The position numbers and the translations under genes were made by a program. Source: SVTX01 sp045660325 (GTDB lineage Bacteria; Bacillota; Clostridia; Oscillospirales; CAG-272). From it: a stretch of DNA of 64,000 nt. Shown here one piece after another: positions 17,662 through 25,330 of this stretch. The stretch covers positions 65,261 through 129,260 of the forward strand of contig JAZRDO010000019.1 of assembly GCA_045660325.1 (NCBI GenBank), in the 5' to 3' direction. The notes beneath the pieces are model-generated. The model was not told where the DNA came from. It saw only the letters and a program-made list of their open reading frames with translations, and searched no databases. Within the stretch, counting starts at the first letter, position 1, and every line of letters starts with the position of its first letter.

Positions 17662-18089
17662 AAAAATTTATAAAATATTTAATTGCTACGCTCGTGGGCT
17701 TGGTTTTTGTTTTGGGAGTTCTCCTTATTAACAATTTCTTCGCCCTCGGCGAGCCGATTTTGATGCTTTACCACTTGAGTAACAGCTTTTTCGGTGTCGG
17801 AATCATTATGGTTCTTGTAACGCTCCTTTGCTGGATCTCATCCGACGGCCTTTTCGACGGTCTTACGTACTCGCTCAAAAGAGCATTTTATTTGCTCACG
17901 TTCCGAGGTGCTAAGGTTGAAGAAAAGTTTTACGATTATAAGATGAGAATGGCGGAGAAGAGAATATCAGGCTTTTGGTTCTTGGCATTTGTTGGACTCG
18001 GCTTCTTAACCGTAGCAGGAATTTTCCTTATTTTCTACTACACAAACGGTGGCACTGAGGCCTATAAGGCGGCGCTCGGTATAGCTTAA
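17658..18089 (+). CDS. DUF3899 family membrane protein
   Basis: Start taken as GTG at 17658, overlapping the oppF stop, with GAGGA nine bases upstream. An in-frame ATG at 17613 lies inside oppF with no site. The product is 143 residues with membrane helices at about 5-28, 38-62 and 108-132, and a basic cytoplasmic segment (K-M-R-M-A-E-K-R) before the last. Such small DUF3899 proteins are often found at the end of Opp operons in Clostridia; the role is unknown. Translational coupling to oppF suggests it works with the transporter. Confidence 0.75.
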   Translation: MKKFIKYLIATLVGLVFVLGVLLINNFFALGEPILMLYHLSNSFFGVGIIMVLVTLLCWISSDGLFDGLTYSLKRAFYLLTFRGAKVEEKFYDYKMRMAEKRISGFWFLAFVGLGFLTVAGIFLIFYYTNGGTEAYKAALGIA

Positions 18090-18090
18090 A

Positions 18091-18132
18091 AATAACGCTT
18101 ACGTCAATTAATTTGGCGTAAGCGTATTTTTA
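18091..18132. terminator. bidirectional terminator between the Opp operon and the AI-2E-type gene
   Basis: Stem ACGCTTACG plus CAA on the left pairs with TTG plus CGTAAGCGT on the right, loop TTAAT, with T-runs on both sides when read on either strand. The stop codon of the minus-strand gene falls inside the hairpin. Confidence 0.85.
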
Positions 18133-19184
18133 TTTTTAACGGTAAATACAGCCGCGACAAGCAAAGGTCCTGCCAGCAATCCTGCGCCGCCCAAGATTTC
18201 ATATCCGAGATATGCCGACGCGATTATAAGGAAGGGATGAACTCCCACGCGCTTGCCGAGTATTCGCGGCTCCAAAATATTTCTTACAACCGTCGCGATA
18301 ACAAACAAAATGAGCAGCCAGACGCCCATTGTGGGATTAGAGGTAATAAAGCAATACACACTCCACGGCACTAATACCGCGCCCACGCCAAGCAGGGGAA
18401 GAACGTCAACAATCGCTATAACAATTGAAAGAATAAGACTGTATTCAACGCGCAAAAAGGTGAGAAAAATAAGCATTTCCACAAAGGTTACGAGCATTAA
18501 AACAAGGCTGGATTTAATATAACCCACCACCGCAAGTATACCGCTTTGAGTTACTCTTTTTATCGCCGCCTTGCCTTTATCGGGGATAAGCGAGCCGACA
18601 ATTCCGTATATCTTGTCACGGTCAACACTGAAGTAAAACGCGCTCATAACAAGTGTAATAACAAACAAGATCGCCGTAGGTATACCGAGTACTATATCCT
18701 TTGCCGCGTTTGACAAAAAGCTTCCGATCGCGGACATAGCCGAATCGAGCATATTGTTTATGAGCTTGTCGATAACGTCCGCGTATTCGCCAAGCGAATT
18801 CAATATATTGGAGACGCGCGAGAACATTCTCATATTTTTCGTTCCGTCGCCTATGCGCCCGATTGCGCTTTTCACAATTTCAGGGTTTTCCTCCACCTCC
18901 TCGGCGAACGCCGACAGCTCCATTATAAGTCTGCGGACAGCAAAGCCCGAGGTGAAAAACACAATAAAAAAGAACAGTATTACAAGGGCTCCCGAGATAA
19001 GCTTTCTTGAGATCCTCATTCTCCCCGAAAGTTTCTCGGAGAGGGGATATATCATCAGGGATACGAGCCAACCGAGAGCTATCGGAAGTATCCCCCATAG
19101 CGCGTATTTGAAAAGCAAAAACCCGATCAAAGATATCCCAAGCACACAAATAAGTGTCTGGGATAGTTTATTTTTATCAAGCAT
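18108..19184 (-). CDS. AI-2E family transporter (YtvI-like permease)
   Basis: A 358-residue polytopic protein with paired N-terminal helices (about 8-30), helices near 63-85, 155-180 and a C-terminal set of helices ending in G-L-L-A-G-P-L-L-V, typical of the PF01594 family. The G-V-H-P-F-L-I-I-A segment near 320 is a hallmark of these proteins. Members include the Bacillus sporulation protein YtvI and transporters of varied small molecules. The family name does not establish autoinducer-2 transport. It is a single-gene transcript on the minus strand, converging with the Opp operon. Confidence 0.85.
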   Translation of the reverse strand: MLDKNKLSQTLICVLGISLIGFLLFKYALWGILPIALGWLVSLMIYPLSEKLSGRMRISRKLISGALVILFFFIVFFTSGFAVRRLIMELSAFAEEVEENPEIVKSAIGRIGDGTKNMRMFSRVSNILNSLGEYADVIDKLINNMLDSAMSAIGSFLSNAAKDIVLGIPTAILFVITLVMSAFYFSVDRDKIYGIVGSLIPDKGKAAIKRVTQSGILAVVGYIKSSLVLMLVTFVEMLIFLTFLRVEYSLILSIVIAIVDVLPLLGVGAVLVPWSVYCFITSNPTMGVWLLILFVIATVVRNILEPRILGKRVGVHPFLIIASAYLGYEILGGAGLLAGPLLVAAVFTVKNKNTLTPN

Positions 19185-19253
19185 AAAACAACACCGCCTT
19201 TATTAATATTATGTTACTTAAAAAGGAAATTATAGCAATAAAGCAAAAATATA

Positions 19254-19282
19254 TTGACATTCGCCACCTCATTTGATAAAAT
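19254..19282 (+). promoter_or_regulatory. promoter of the lipoprotein cyclophilin pair
   Basis: TTGACA at 19254-19259, 17-base spacer, TAAAAT at 19277-19282. The first gene starts at 19314 with AGGAGGG as ribosome site. Confidence 0.8.
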
Positions 19283-19313
19283 AATATGTAGAGTTTTAAA
19301 ACAGGAGGGAATT

Positions 19314-20036
19314 ATGAAAAGACTTAAAATTGTTCTTTGCTTTATGCTCGTTTTTTGTATGGGAATAATTTTTGTAGGCTGCGACAAGTCCGAAGTAAAG
19401 CTTCCCTCAAACCCCAACGCGCCCACGCGCGAAAGCTTGATTGCCGATATAACGAAGGACAGGGAAGCATCCTTACAGCTTTCCGAGATCGATTACGGCA
19501 AGGTTACAATTGATAAAAATTTTGACTTTGACGGCATTTCCAATTACGTTAGAATAGACGTCGAAAATTACGGCAGCATTACTCTTCTTCTTCGACCCGA
19601 CGTAGCGCCCAAGACAGTAAACAACTTCAAAAAGCTCGCTCTTGAGGGCTTCTACGACGGACTTATCTTCCACAGAGCTATAAAGGGTCTTATGATCGAG
19701 GGCGGGGAACAGGACACAGATCACGTTATTCACGACTCGGATATGATCTACGGGGAATTTGCCGACAACAATTTCACCAACAATCTCCCGCATATAAAGG
19801 GCGTTATCTCTATGTCGAGAAAGAACATTCCTGACTCGGCTATGGGAAGCTTTTTCATTGTTTGCGGCGACGCGCCCCAGCTTGATTCAAGATACGCGGC
19901 ATTTGGCTACGTAATTGAGGGAATGGATATTGTGGAAAAAATCGAAAATGCCGAGGTTGGATCAAATGACGCACCTACGACGGCTATCGTAATTGAAAAA
20001 GTAGTATTTTTGGAAACTGCAGAAATTGGAGAATAA
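19314..20036 (+). CDS. lipoprotein cyclophilin-type peptidyl-prolyl isomerase, active site altered
   Basis: Start at 19314 (site AGGAGGG), not the upstream ATG. The product is 240 residues with a lipoprotein signal and lipobox F-V-G-C (Cys23). The cyclophilin fold is clear (P-x-T-V-x-N-F-K-x-L and F-H-R). However the active-site block reads F-H-R-A-I-K-G-L-M-I-E-G-G, so positions equal to human CypA Phe60 and Gln63 are Leu and Glu, and Gln111 is replaced by Ser in M-G-S-F-F-I. Arg55 is kept. Activity is therefore probably reduced. It is in tandem with a normal paralogue five bases downstream. Confidence 0.88.
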   Translation: MKRLKIVLCFMLVFCMGIIFVGCDKSEVKLPSNPNAPTRESLIADITKDREASLQLSEIDYGKVTIDKNFDFDGISNYVRIDVENYGSITLLLRPDVAPKTVNNFKKLALEGFYDGLIFHRAIKGLMIEGGEQDTDHVIHDSDMIYGEFADNNFTNNLPHIKGVISMSRKNIPDSAMGSFFIVCGDAPQLDSRYAAFGYVIEGMDIVEKIENAEVGSNDAPTTAIVIEKVVFLETAEIGE

Positions 20037-20041
20037 ATAAA

Positions 20042-20731
20042 ATGAAAAGATTTGTAAAGATTATTTGCACTGTATTAGCGCTCGTATGTATTGCGGGCTG
20101 CCTTTCCTCCTGCGTAACGAAGGAGGAAAAGGAAGAGATAAAGAGAATTATCACTCTTGCCGAGGAATCAAAGCCCTCCGAGGTCAAGGTGTTTATCAAC
20201 TCCCTTGAGCCCAACCATTTCAAGAAGAGCAAAGAGGCAACCAACTACGTTATGATCGAAGTCAAGGGCTACGGCAAGATCGTAGTAGCACTTCTCCCCG
20301 ACGTAGCACCCATAACAGTTGAGAATTTCAAGTCTCTCGTTGCCGAGGGTTTCTACGACGGCCTTATCTTCCATAGAGTTATCAAGGACTTTATGGTCCA
20401 GGGCGGTGGCTATAAGCCCGACTTCAAGCCCAAGAAGTCAAACTCCATCAAGGGTGAATTTGAGGCAAACGGTGTTGAAAATGATCTTCTCCACGTGCGC
20501 GGCGTCATTTCGATGGCAAGAACCAATGAATACGACACAGCATCCTCGCAGTTCTTTATAGTACATAAGGACTCTCCTCATCTTGCCGGTCAGTATGCAG
20601 GCTTCGGCTACGTTATCGCAGGTCTTTCCACGGTTGACAAGATCGCGTCGGTTCAGACGCTTTCCAGCGACTATCCCGTAAATTCCGTAGTCATCAAAAA
20701 GGTATATTTCGTAAGCCCGATCACAGAATAA
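20042..20731 (+). CDS. lipoprotein cyclophilin-type peptidyl-prolyl isomerase
   Basis: A 229-residue lipoprotein (lipobox L-S-S-C at Cys24, or I-A-G-C at Cys20) with a canonical cyclophilin active site: F-H-R-V-I-K-D-F-M-V-Q-G-G and S-S-Q-F-F-I. It should be anchored to the outer face of the membrane and help fold exported proteins. It begins five bases after its degenerate paralogue and is co-transcribed with it. A basic, helical stretch follows the lipobox before the domain. Confidence 0.92.
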   Translation: MKRFVKIICTVLALVCIAGCLSSCVTKEEKEEIKRIITLAEESKPSEVKVFINSLEPNHFKKSKEATNYVMIEVKGYGKIVVALLPDVAPITVENFKSLVAEGFYDGLIFHRVIKDFMVQGGGYKPDFKPKKSNSIKGEFEANGVENDLLHVRGVISMARTNEYDTASSQFFIVHKDSPHLAGQYAGFGYVIAGLSTVDKIASVQTLSSDYPVNSVVIKKVYFVSPITE

Positions 20732-20773
20732 AAAGGGAATAAAAAAACTTTTTAACTTTTTTGTGAAAACCTC

Positions 20774-20802
20774 TTGATTTTTTCAAAAAAGTATGATATT
20801 AT
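20774..20802 (+). promoter_or_regulatory. promoter of rpsT
   Basis: TTGATT at 20774-20779, 17-base spacer, TATTAT at 20797-20802. A leader of about 85 bases follows. Confidence 0.7.
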
Positions 20803-20895
20803 ATATGGGTGTATGCGACGGTTGGTCCAATGTACCCTCTCAGACGGAGGACTATTCGCCCATCATTTCTAAAAAAATTAATGGAGGAATAGAAA

Positions 20896-21162
20896 ATGCC
20901 GAATATTAAGTCTGCTAAGAAGCGCGTAAAGGTTATTGCTACAAAGACACTTCAGAACAAGATGTTCAAGACATCCATGAAGACAACAGTAAAGAAGTTC
21001 TACGCTGCTGTTGAATCCGGCGACGTAGTTGCTGCACAGGAAGCATACAAGGCTGCAACAAAGAAGATTGACGTTGCTGCATCCAAGGGTATCATCCACA
21101 AGAACGCAGCTGCTCACAAGAAGAGCCAGTTCACAAAAGCTATCAACAACATGAACAAGTAA
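20896..21162 (+). CDS. rpsT: 30S ribosomal protein S20
   Basis: An 88-residue basic, Ala/Lys-rich helical protein starting M-P-N-I-K-S-A-K-K-R, the typical S20 N-terminus, and containing the conserved G-I-I-H-K-N-A-A segment near residue 70. Normal family length. It binds 16S rRNA early in 30S assembly. Strong ribosome site AATGGAGGAA. It is transcribed alone from its own promoter and followed by a terminator. Confidence 0.97.
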   Translation: MPNIKSAKKRVKVIATKTLQNKMFKTSMKTTVKKFYAAVESGDVVAAQEAYKAATKKIDVAASKGIIHKNAAAHKKSQFTKAINNMNK

Positions 21163-21203
21163 TTCGCCAATCAAGGAATAACCCACCTTTAAGGCAAATA
21201 TAT

Positions 21204-21257
21204 AAATCGCAGTAAGATCTGAGCACTCACCTTAGGTCTTACTGCGATTTATTTTTG
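21204..21257 (+). terminator. terminator of rpsT
   Basis: Left arm from 21204 (AAATCGCAGTAAGA) pairs with the right arm ending at 21250 (TCTTACTGCGATTT), followed by a T-rich tail. Confidence 0.8.
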
Positions 21258-21259
21258 TT

Positions 21260-21590
21260 TCGGGCTTCGGTATTTGGTGTAGAACAAAAGCCGCAAAGTT
21301 AATCGGGCTTGGTTTTACTTAACCTTAAAGCTTGCATATTTCAATGTTGAAAACCGCCCGAATGGTCGGTTTTCCTCTCTTTATGCGGCTTTTTAGTCGC
21401 GCTCGGGCTCTCTGGCGTACCAAGTACGCCTACGTTTGCCTGATCTCGCCTTCTACACCCAAATCCCTTTGCCCGAGGGCTTCGGTATTCTGCGTAGAAT
21501 AAAAGCCACGGGATTCATAATTTTTTGCTTTTCACCTTCAAGCTCATATATTTAGATGTTGAAAACCGCCCAAGGGCGTCTTCCTCGGCG
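21260..21590. repeat. two imperfect direct repeats of about 110 bases with hairpins
   Basis: In the gap between rpsT and the HPr-like gene. Copy 1 (about 21260-21372) and copy 2 (about 21477-21590) share GGGCTTCGGTATT, a following GTAGAA-AAAAGCC block, an AT-rich middle and then TGTTGAAAACCGCCC. Copy 1 contains the hairpin GAAAACCG/CGGTTTTC, and an outer pair AAAAGCCGC/GCGGCTTTT ending near 21391 in Ts. No open frame is supported. It could be a duplicated small RNA or a repeat family; the remaining gap holds nothing else recognisable. Confidence 0.5.
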
Positions 21591-21655
21591 CAGAACAAAA
21601 AACACATAAAACCGAAAATTTAATTCTCTTTACACATATTTTTAAAAGCAGGGTA

Positions 21656-21684
21656 TTGACAATAACTATGGCTTAGTATATAAT
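21656..21684 (+). promoter_or_regulatory. promoter of the HPr-like gene
   Basis: TTGACA at 21656-21661, 17-base spacer, TATAAT at 21679-21684: full consensus. Confidence 0.9.
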
Positions 21685-21737
21685 GTGGGTAGAAACCTTT
21701 AAAATATAAGGGAATTCAAAAACGGAGGACCAAAAAA

Positions 21738-21965
21738 ATGACAGTAAAAATTCATCTCAAAGAGATCAATGACGTATACAAGCTTGTAAACATTCTCGTT
21801 GGCTTTGACGGCGACGTTGACCTTGAGTCCGGCAGATACAAGGTAGACGGCAAGTCCATTCTCGGTATATTCAGCCTTGACCTTCGTCAGCCTATCAAGC
21901 TCACGTACGAGGGCGAAAAGGAAGCAGACCTCAAGGCTAAGCTTGAGCATTTAATAGTCGATTAA
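21738..21965 (+). CDS. HPr-like protein lacking the catalytic histidine
   Basis: A 75-residue protein that fits the HPr fold in its C-terminal part: V-D-G-K-S-I-L-G-I-F-S-L matches the regulatory Ser46 region of HPr (K-S-I-M-G-V-M-S-L). The N-terminal region lacks the G-x-H-A-R-P motif, reading K-E-I-N-D-V-Y-K-L, so phosphotransfer through His15 is not possible. This is like Crh of Bacillus, which keeps Ser46 but not His15. A regulatory role is an inference. It has a consensus promoter, ribosome site ACGGAGG and a clear terminator, so it is a real single-gene unit. Confidence 0.75.
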   Translation: MTVKIHLKEINDVYKLVNILVGFDGDVDLESGRYKVDGKSILGIFSLDLRQPIKLTYEGEKEADLKAKLEHLIVD

Positions 21966-21967
21966 TT

Positions 21968-21997
21968 AAAAGCCTTCGGAAACGAAGGCTTTTCTAT
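21968..21997 (+). terminator. terminator of the HPr-like gene
   Basis: Stem AAAAGCCTTCG/CGAAGGCTTTT with tetraloop GAAA, then a T-rich tail. Confidence 0.92.
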
Positions 21998-22009
21998 TTA
22001 CACAAACTA

Positions 22010-22038
22010 TTGACAACGACAAAAAAATGTGCTAAAAT
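22010..22038 (+). promoter_or_regulatory. promoter of lysS
   Basis: TTGACA at 22010-22015, 17-base spacer, TAAAAT at 22033-22038. The leader of about 100 bases shows no T-box motif. Confidence 0.82.
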
Positions 22039-22144
22039 TATACTGTAGGATTATGTTTAAAATCCGAAAGTGTGTTTAAAATTAAATTTCAATAAATTAA
22101 CCGTAAAATCGGACTCGGGATATTCCCGACAGAAAGGACAAAAA

Positions 22145-24190
22145 ATGCATTGGTCAGAAGAAATTGCAGCCGAACTCATCAGAAGAAACCCTGACAAGGA
22201 AGAATACGTGTGCGCCGCGGGTGTTTCCCCCTCGGGCTCCGTTCACATTGGTAATTTCAGAGATATAGCTACACCCCTTTTCGTTGTTAAGGCACTCGAA
22301 AAGCGCGGCAAGAAGGCAAGACTTATAATTTCGTGGGACGAATACGACCGTTGCCGTAAGATTCCCGCAAACGTTCAGGCAGTAGTAGGCTCCGACTACG
22401 ACAAGTATATCGGTTGCCCCTACGTTGATATCCCCGACCCGTTCGGATGCCACGAAAATTACGCAAAGCACTTTGAAGAAGAATTTTTAAAGGGAATCGA
22501 GCCCTTCGGCATCAAGCTCGATTGCCGTTATCAGGCGGATATGTACCGCACGGGTAAGTACACCGAGGACCTTATCCACGCGCTCCGCACAAGAGACGAG
22601 ATCTTTGAGATCCTTGACTCCTTCAAGACAAAGGATATGACAAAGAGCGAGGAGGAAAGACGCGAGCTCCACGATGCGGAGAAGGCGGCTTACTATCCTG
22701 TAAGCATCTTCTGCCCCGAGTGTAAGACGGACTTTACAAAGATCCTCTCCATCAATGAGGATTGCACGGAGGCTGAATTTGAATGTCGCTGTGGACATCG
22801 CGGCCACTTCAACTTTACGGAAAACTTTAACTGCAAGCTTGGTTGGAAGATCGACTGGGCTATGAGATGGAAGTACGAGCAGGTTGACTTTGAGCCCGGC
22901 GGAAAGGACCACAGCGCGCCCACAGGCTCCTACAACAACTCCAGAGTAATCGCAAAGAAAATATACAACCACGATGCTCCTCTCTATCAGGGCTACGAAT
23001 TTATCGGTATCAAGGGTGTTGCAGGTAAGATGTCCAGCTCCTCGGGTCTCAATATGACTCCCGAGACTCTTCACAAGCTCTATCAGCCCGAGATTATTCT
23101 CTGGCACTACTCCAAGACAGAGCCCACAAAGGCGTTTGACTTCTGCTTCGACGACGGTATTCTCCGTCAGTACTACGAGTTCGACAAGATGCTCACAGAC
23201 GTTCGCGAGGGGAAGGCAAGCGAAGCTACAGAGGCTATTATGTACAACTGTATGATCGAGGGACGCGAGATCACTACTGTTCCTATGGGCCTTCTCGTTC
23301 AGCTCGGCTCTATCGTTAACTTTAACGTGCCTATGCTTGAGACTGTATTTGAAAAGATCGGCATGAACTACAAGGCAGCTGACTTTGCCGACAGACTTGA
23401 GAGAGCAAAGTTCTGGCTTGAGCAGTGCGCTCCCGATCAGGTTAACAGACTCCGCAAGACAAGAAACTTCGAGGTTTATAACACGCTTTCCGACGAAGAG
23501 AAGAAGACTATCGAGCTTCTCTGCGCTTATATCAAAAAGGGTGGCTACACACTCGACGAGCTCAATGCAGAGCTTTACGCCATCCCCAAGACCGTTTACG
23601 GAACTGAAATGTCCGACAAGGAGCTCAAGGCTCTTCAGGGCAATTTCTTCAAGAACGTATACAAGCTTATCATAGACAAGGAAAAGGGTCCCAGACTCTA
23701 CCTCTTCCTTTACGCGATCAACTCCGACGACTACGTAGGACTCCTTGACTTCTCCTTTGATCAGACAGAAGAGGAAAAGGCAGCTGAGACAGCTTGCGTT
23801 GAATGTGCCGAGGAGGTAGTTGAAGAGGTTAACCTCGAGCCCGATCCCGTTGAGCCTGTAAAGGATCAGATCGAATACGACGCATTCTCCGCGCTCGATC
23901 TCAGAGTTTGCAAGATAATTAAGGCGGAGACCGTTCGTAAGTCTCACTCCTGCTTGAAGCTTACTCTCAATGACGGTCTCGGCGAGAGAACGATCATGTC
24001 CTCTATCAAGGAATACTACAAGCCCGAGGAGCTTGTTGGCAGAAAGATCATGGTGCTTGCTAACCTCAAGCCCTCAAGAATCTGTAACATCAATTCCCAG
24101 GGTATGCTGCTCGCGGCAACAAACAACGCTTGCGGCTGCAAGATCATCTTTGTTGACGATTCCGTTCCCGAGGGTACGGCGATTCACTAA
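22145..24190 (+). CDS. lysK: class I lysyl-tRNA synthetase fused to a C-terminal tRNA-binding domain
   Basis: Start at 22145 after GAAAGGA; an upstream in-frame ATG at 22070 has no site. The product is 681 residues. The class I signatures are H-I-G-N at 34-37 and K-M-S-S-S-S-G at 295-301. A zinc-binding pattern C-P-E-C (190-193) with C-R-C (214-216) lies between. Residues about 1-545 are the class I LysRS. After an acidic linker, residues about 578-681 form an EMAPII/Trbp111-type tRNA-binding OB domain (D-L-R-V-C-K-I, then G-M-L-L-A-A). It charges tRNA-Lys. Most bacteria use the unrelated class II enzyme, and the appended domain is better known from MetRS. Confidence 0.93.
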   Translation: MHWSEEIAAELIRRNPDKEEYVCAAGVSPSGSVHIGNFRDIATPLFVVKALEKRGKKARLIISWDEYDRCRKIPANVQAVVGSDYDKYIGCPYVDIPDPFGCHENYAKHFEEEFLKGIEPFGIKLDCRYQADMYRTGKYTEDLIHALRTRDEIFEILDSFKTKDMTKSEEERRELHDAEKAAYYPVSIFCPECKTDFTKILSINEDCTEAEFECRCGHRGHFNFTENFNCKLGWKIDWAMRWKYEQVDFEPGGKDHSAPTGSYNNSRVIAKKIYNHDAPLYQGYEFIGIKGVAGKMSSSSGLNMTPETLHKLYQPEIILWHYSKTEPTKAFDFCFDDGILRQYYEFDKMLTDVREGKASEATEAIMYNCMIEGREITTVPMGLLVQLGSIVNFNVPMLETVFEKIGMNYKAADFADRLERAKFWLEQCAPDQVNRLRKTRNFEVYNTLSDEEKKTIELLCAYIKKGGYTLDELNAELYAIPKTVYGTEMSDKELKALQGNFFKNVYKLIIDKEKGPRLYLFLYAINSDDYVGLLDFSFDQTEEEKAAETACVECAEEVVEEVNLEPDPVEPVKDQIEYDAFSALDLRVCKIIKAETVRKSHSCLKLTLNDGLGERTIMSSIKEYYKPEELVGRKIMVLANLKPSRICNINSQGMLLAATNNACGCKIIFVDDSVPEGTAIH

Positions 24191-24198
24191 TAAACAAA

Positions 24199-24231
24199 TA
24201 AAAACCTCCACTCAATGAGTGGAGGTTTTTT
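24199..24231 (+). terminator. terminator of lysK
   Basis: Stem AAAACCTCCACTCA/TGAGTGGAGGTTTT with a short A loop, followed by Ts. Confidence 0.93.
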
Positions 24232-24246
24232 GCACGAAGTCAACTA

Positions 24247-24275
24247 TTGACAACAATTATTTTCCGTGCTATAAT
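24247..24275 (+). promoter_or_regulatory. promoter of the orphan lipoprotein
   Basis: TTGACA at 24247-24252, 17-base spacer, TATAAT at 24270-24275. Confidence 0.88.
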
Positions 24276-24319
24276 AAAAATAGGGAACAACCCAAATTAA
24301 ATTAATCGGAGGTGCCAAC

Positions 24320-25285
24320 ATGAAAAGATTTTTACTTTGTTTGCTCGCTTGTGTTATGATAATTGGCTGCCTTGTGTCGTGCGACGATATTGTCCCGAAC
24401 TCCGCATCCCCCTTAGCAGAAGAGCCTGACACCCCCTTGGAAAAAGAGCCTAACGCCCCCTTGACAGAAAAACCCGACAACCCACTTGATAACAAGCCCA
24501 ACACAGGAAACAATGTAGTCGAGCCGTCCCGAGACGTGGAAGACCCGAAGCTCCTTTCAGGACTTATTGAATACCTTCATTTATTATTTGACTGTATCGA
24601 ACCACTTGACGGCCGTGCCGAGGCCCGAATAGACCTTATGAGCAGATACAGAATATTGCACGTTGAAATCGATCCCGATAATTATTATTACGTATGCGGC
24701 TACTTTAACGACGCCGAAGTGCACGATAACGAGATTCAAGAAACACATCTCTACTGTTGCGCAGAATCCTACACTTGGATAAGAATCAATAACGAGGCTG
24801 ATATTCCCGCCACATATGACGGAAAAAGACTCATTGCTGCCTTTCAGATAAACGGCACAAGCTTTGTTAAGGACGTTTTATCAAACGATACGCCCGCCCC
24901 AAGCTTTGAGCATTTCCTTGTATATACGCCAAAATTTGAAAACGGCATAAATGTCGCGGAGTCGCTGTACTGTAAGGAGTCTTACATTTATTCAACCGAT
25001 CCCGAAAGCGAATACGTTCTTGACTCCGTTCAAAAGCGGTTCCACGAAACATACGCGTTTTACTGTATAGAGCTCAATGAAGAATACTATATCTACGAAA
25101 AGGCAAGGATTGATTATAAAAACAACGTCTCAACAAATATCGATTTTGTAGTAGAGTTTGGTAAGTATTACGACCAGCTCACCGAAATAATGATAGAAGA
25201 TCAATACACGGAAACTAAAAACGAAAACACTTATTACTACATACTTTTCAAAATTGACGAATTTGTCGATGCAGTATGGAAATAA
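24320..25285 (+). CDS. lipoprotein of unknown function
   Basis: A 321-residue protein with a lipoprotein signal; lipobox L-V-S-C gives Cys21. Residues about 30-65 are a Pro/Glu/Lys-rich linker built from a loose repeat of P-L-x-E-x-P-D/N, which would hold the domain off the membrane. The remaining 250 residues are acidic and Tyr-rich with alternating beta-strand patterns and no catalytic motif that I recognise. It is a single-gene unit with its own promoter and terminator, ribosome site ATCGGAGG. Extracytoplasmic location is well supported; function is not. Confidence 0.8.
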   Translation: MKRFLLCLLACVMIIGCLVSCDDIVPNSASPLAEEPDTPLEKEPNAPLTEKPDNPLDNKPNTGNNVVEPSRDVEDPKLLSGLIEYLHLLFDCIEPLDGRAEARIDLMSRYRILHVEIDPDNYYYVCGYFNDAEVHDNEIQETHLYCCAESYTWIRINNEADIPATYDGKRLIAAFQINGTSFVKDVLSNDTPAPSFEHFLVYTPKFENGINVAESLYCKESYIYSTDPESEYVLDSVQKRFHETYAFYCIELNEEYYIYEKARIDYKNNVSTNIDFVVEFGKYYDQLTEIMIEDQYTETKNENTYYYILFKIDEFVDAVWK

Positions 25286-25330
25286 AAACAAAAACTCCAC
25301 TCGCGATGCGAGTCCAGTTTTATTTTTATT
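25280..25330. terminator. bidirectional terminator between the lipoprotein gene and ftsH
   Basis: Arms AAAACT-CC-ACTCGC and GCGAGT-CC-AGTTTT with loop GAT, flanked by A-rich and T-rich tails. It overlaps the stop codons of both convergent genes. Confidence 0.8.

Noticed and set aside
18108..19184. Quorum-sensing autoinducer-2 exporter
   Set aside because: Only the family is supported. Members transport varied substrates, and no luxS-linked context is present.
19260..19276. CACCTCATTTGAT in the cyclophilin promoter resembles hairpin unit 3 (8017-8055)
   Set aside because: Thirteen shared bases, but no hairpin and no GGAA loop follow; likely chance in the promoter spacer.
20805..20863. Closing stem of a structured rpsT leader (ATGGGTG/CGCCCAT)
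   Set aside because: The expected transcription start (about 20808-20810) would remove part of the left arm, so the full stem probably is not in the RNA.
22039..22144. T-box riboswitch before lysK
   Set aside because: No T-box sequence, no specifier loop, and no terminator in the leader.
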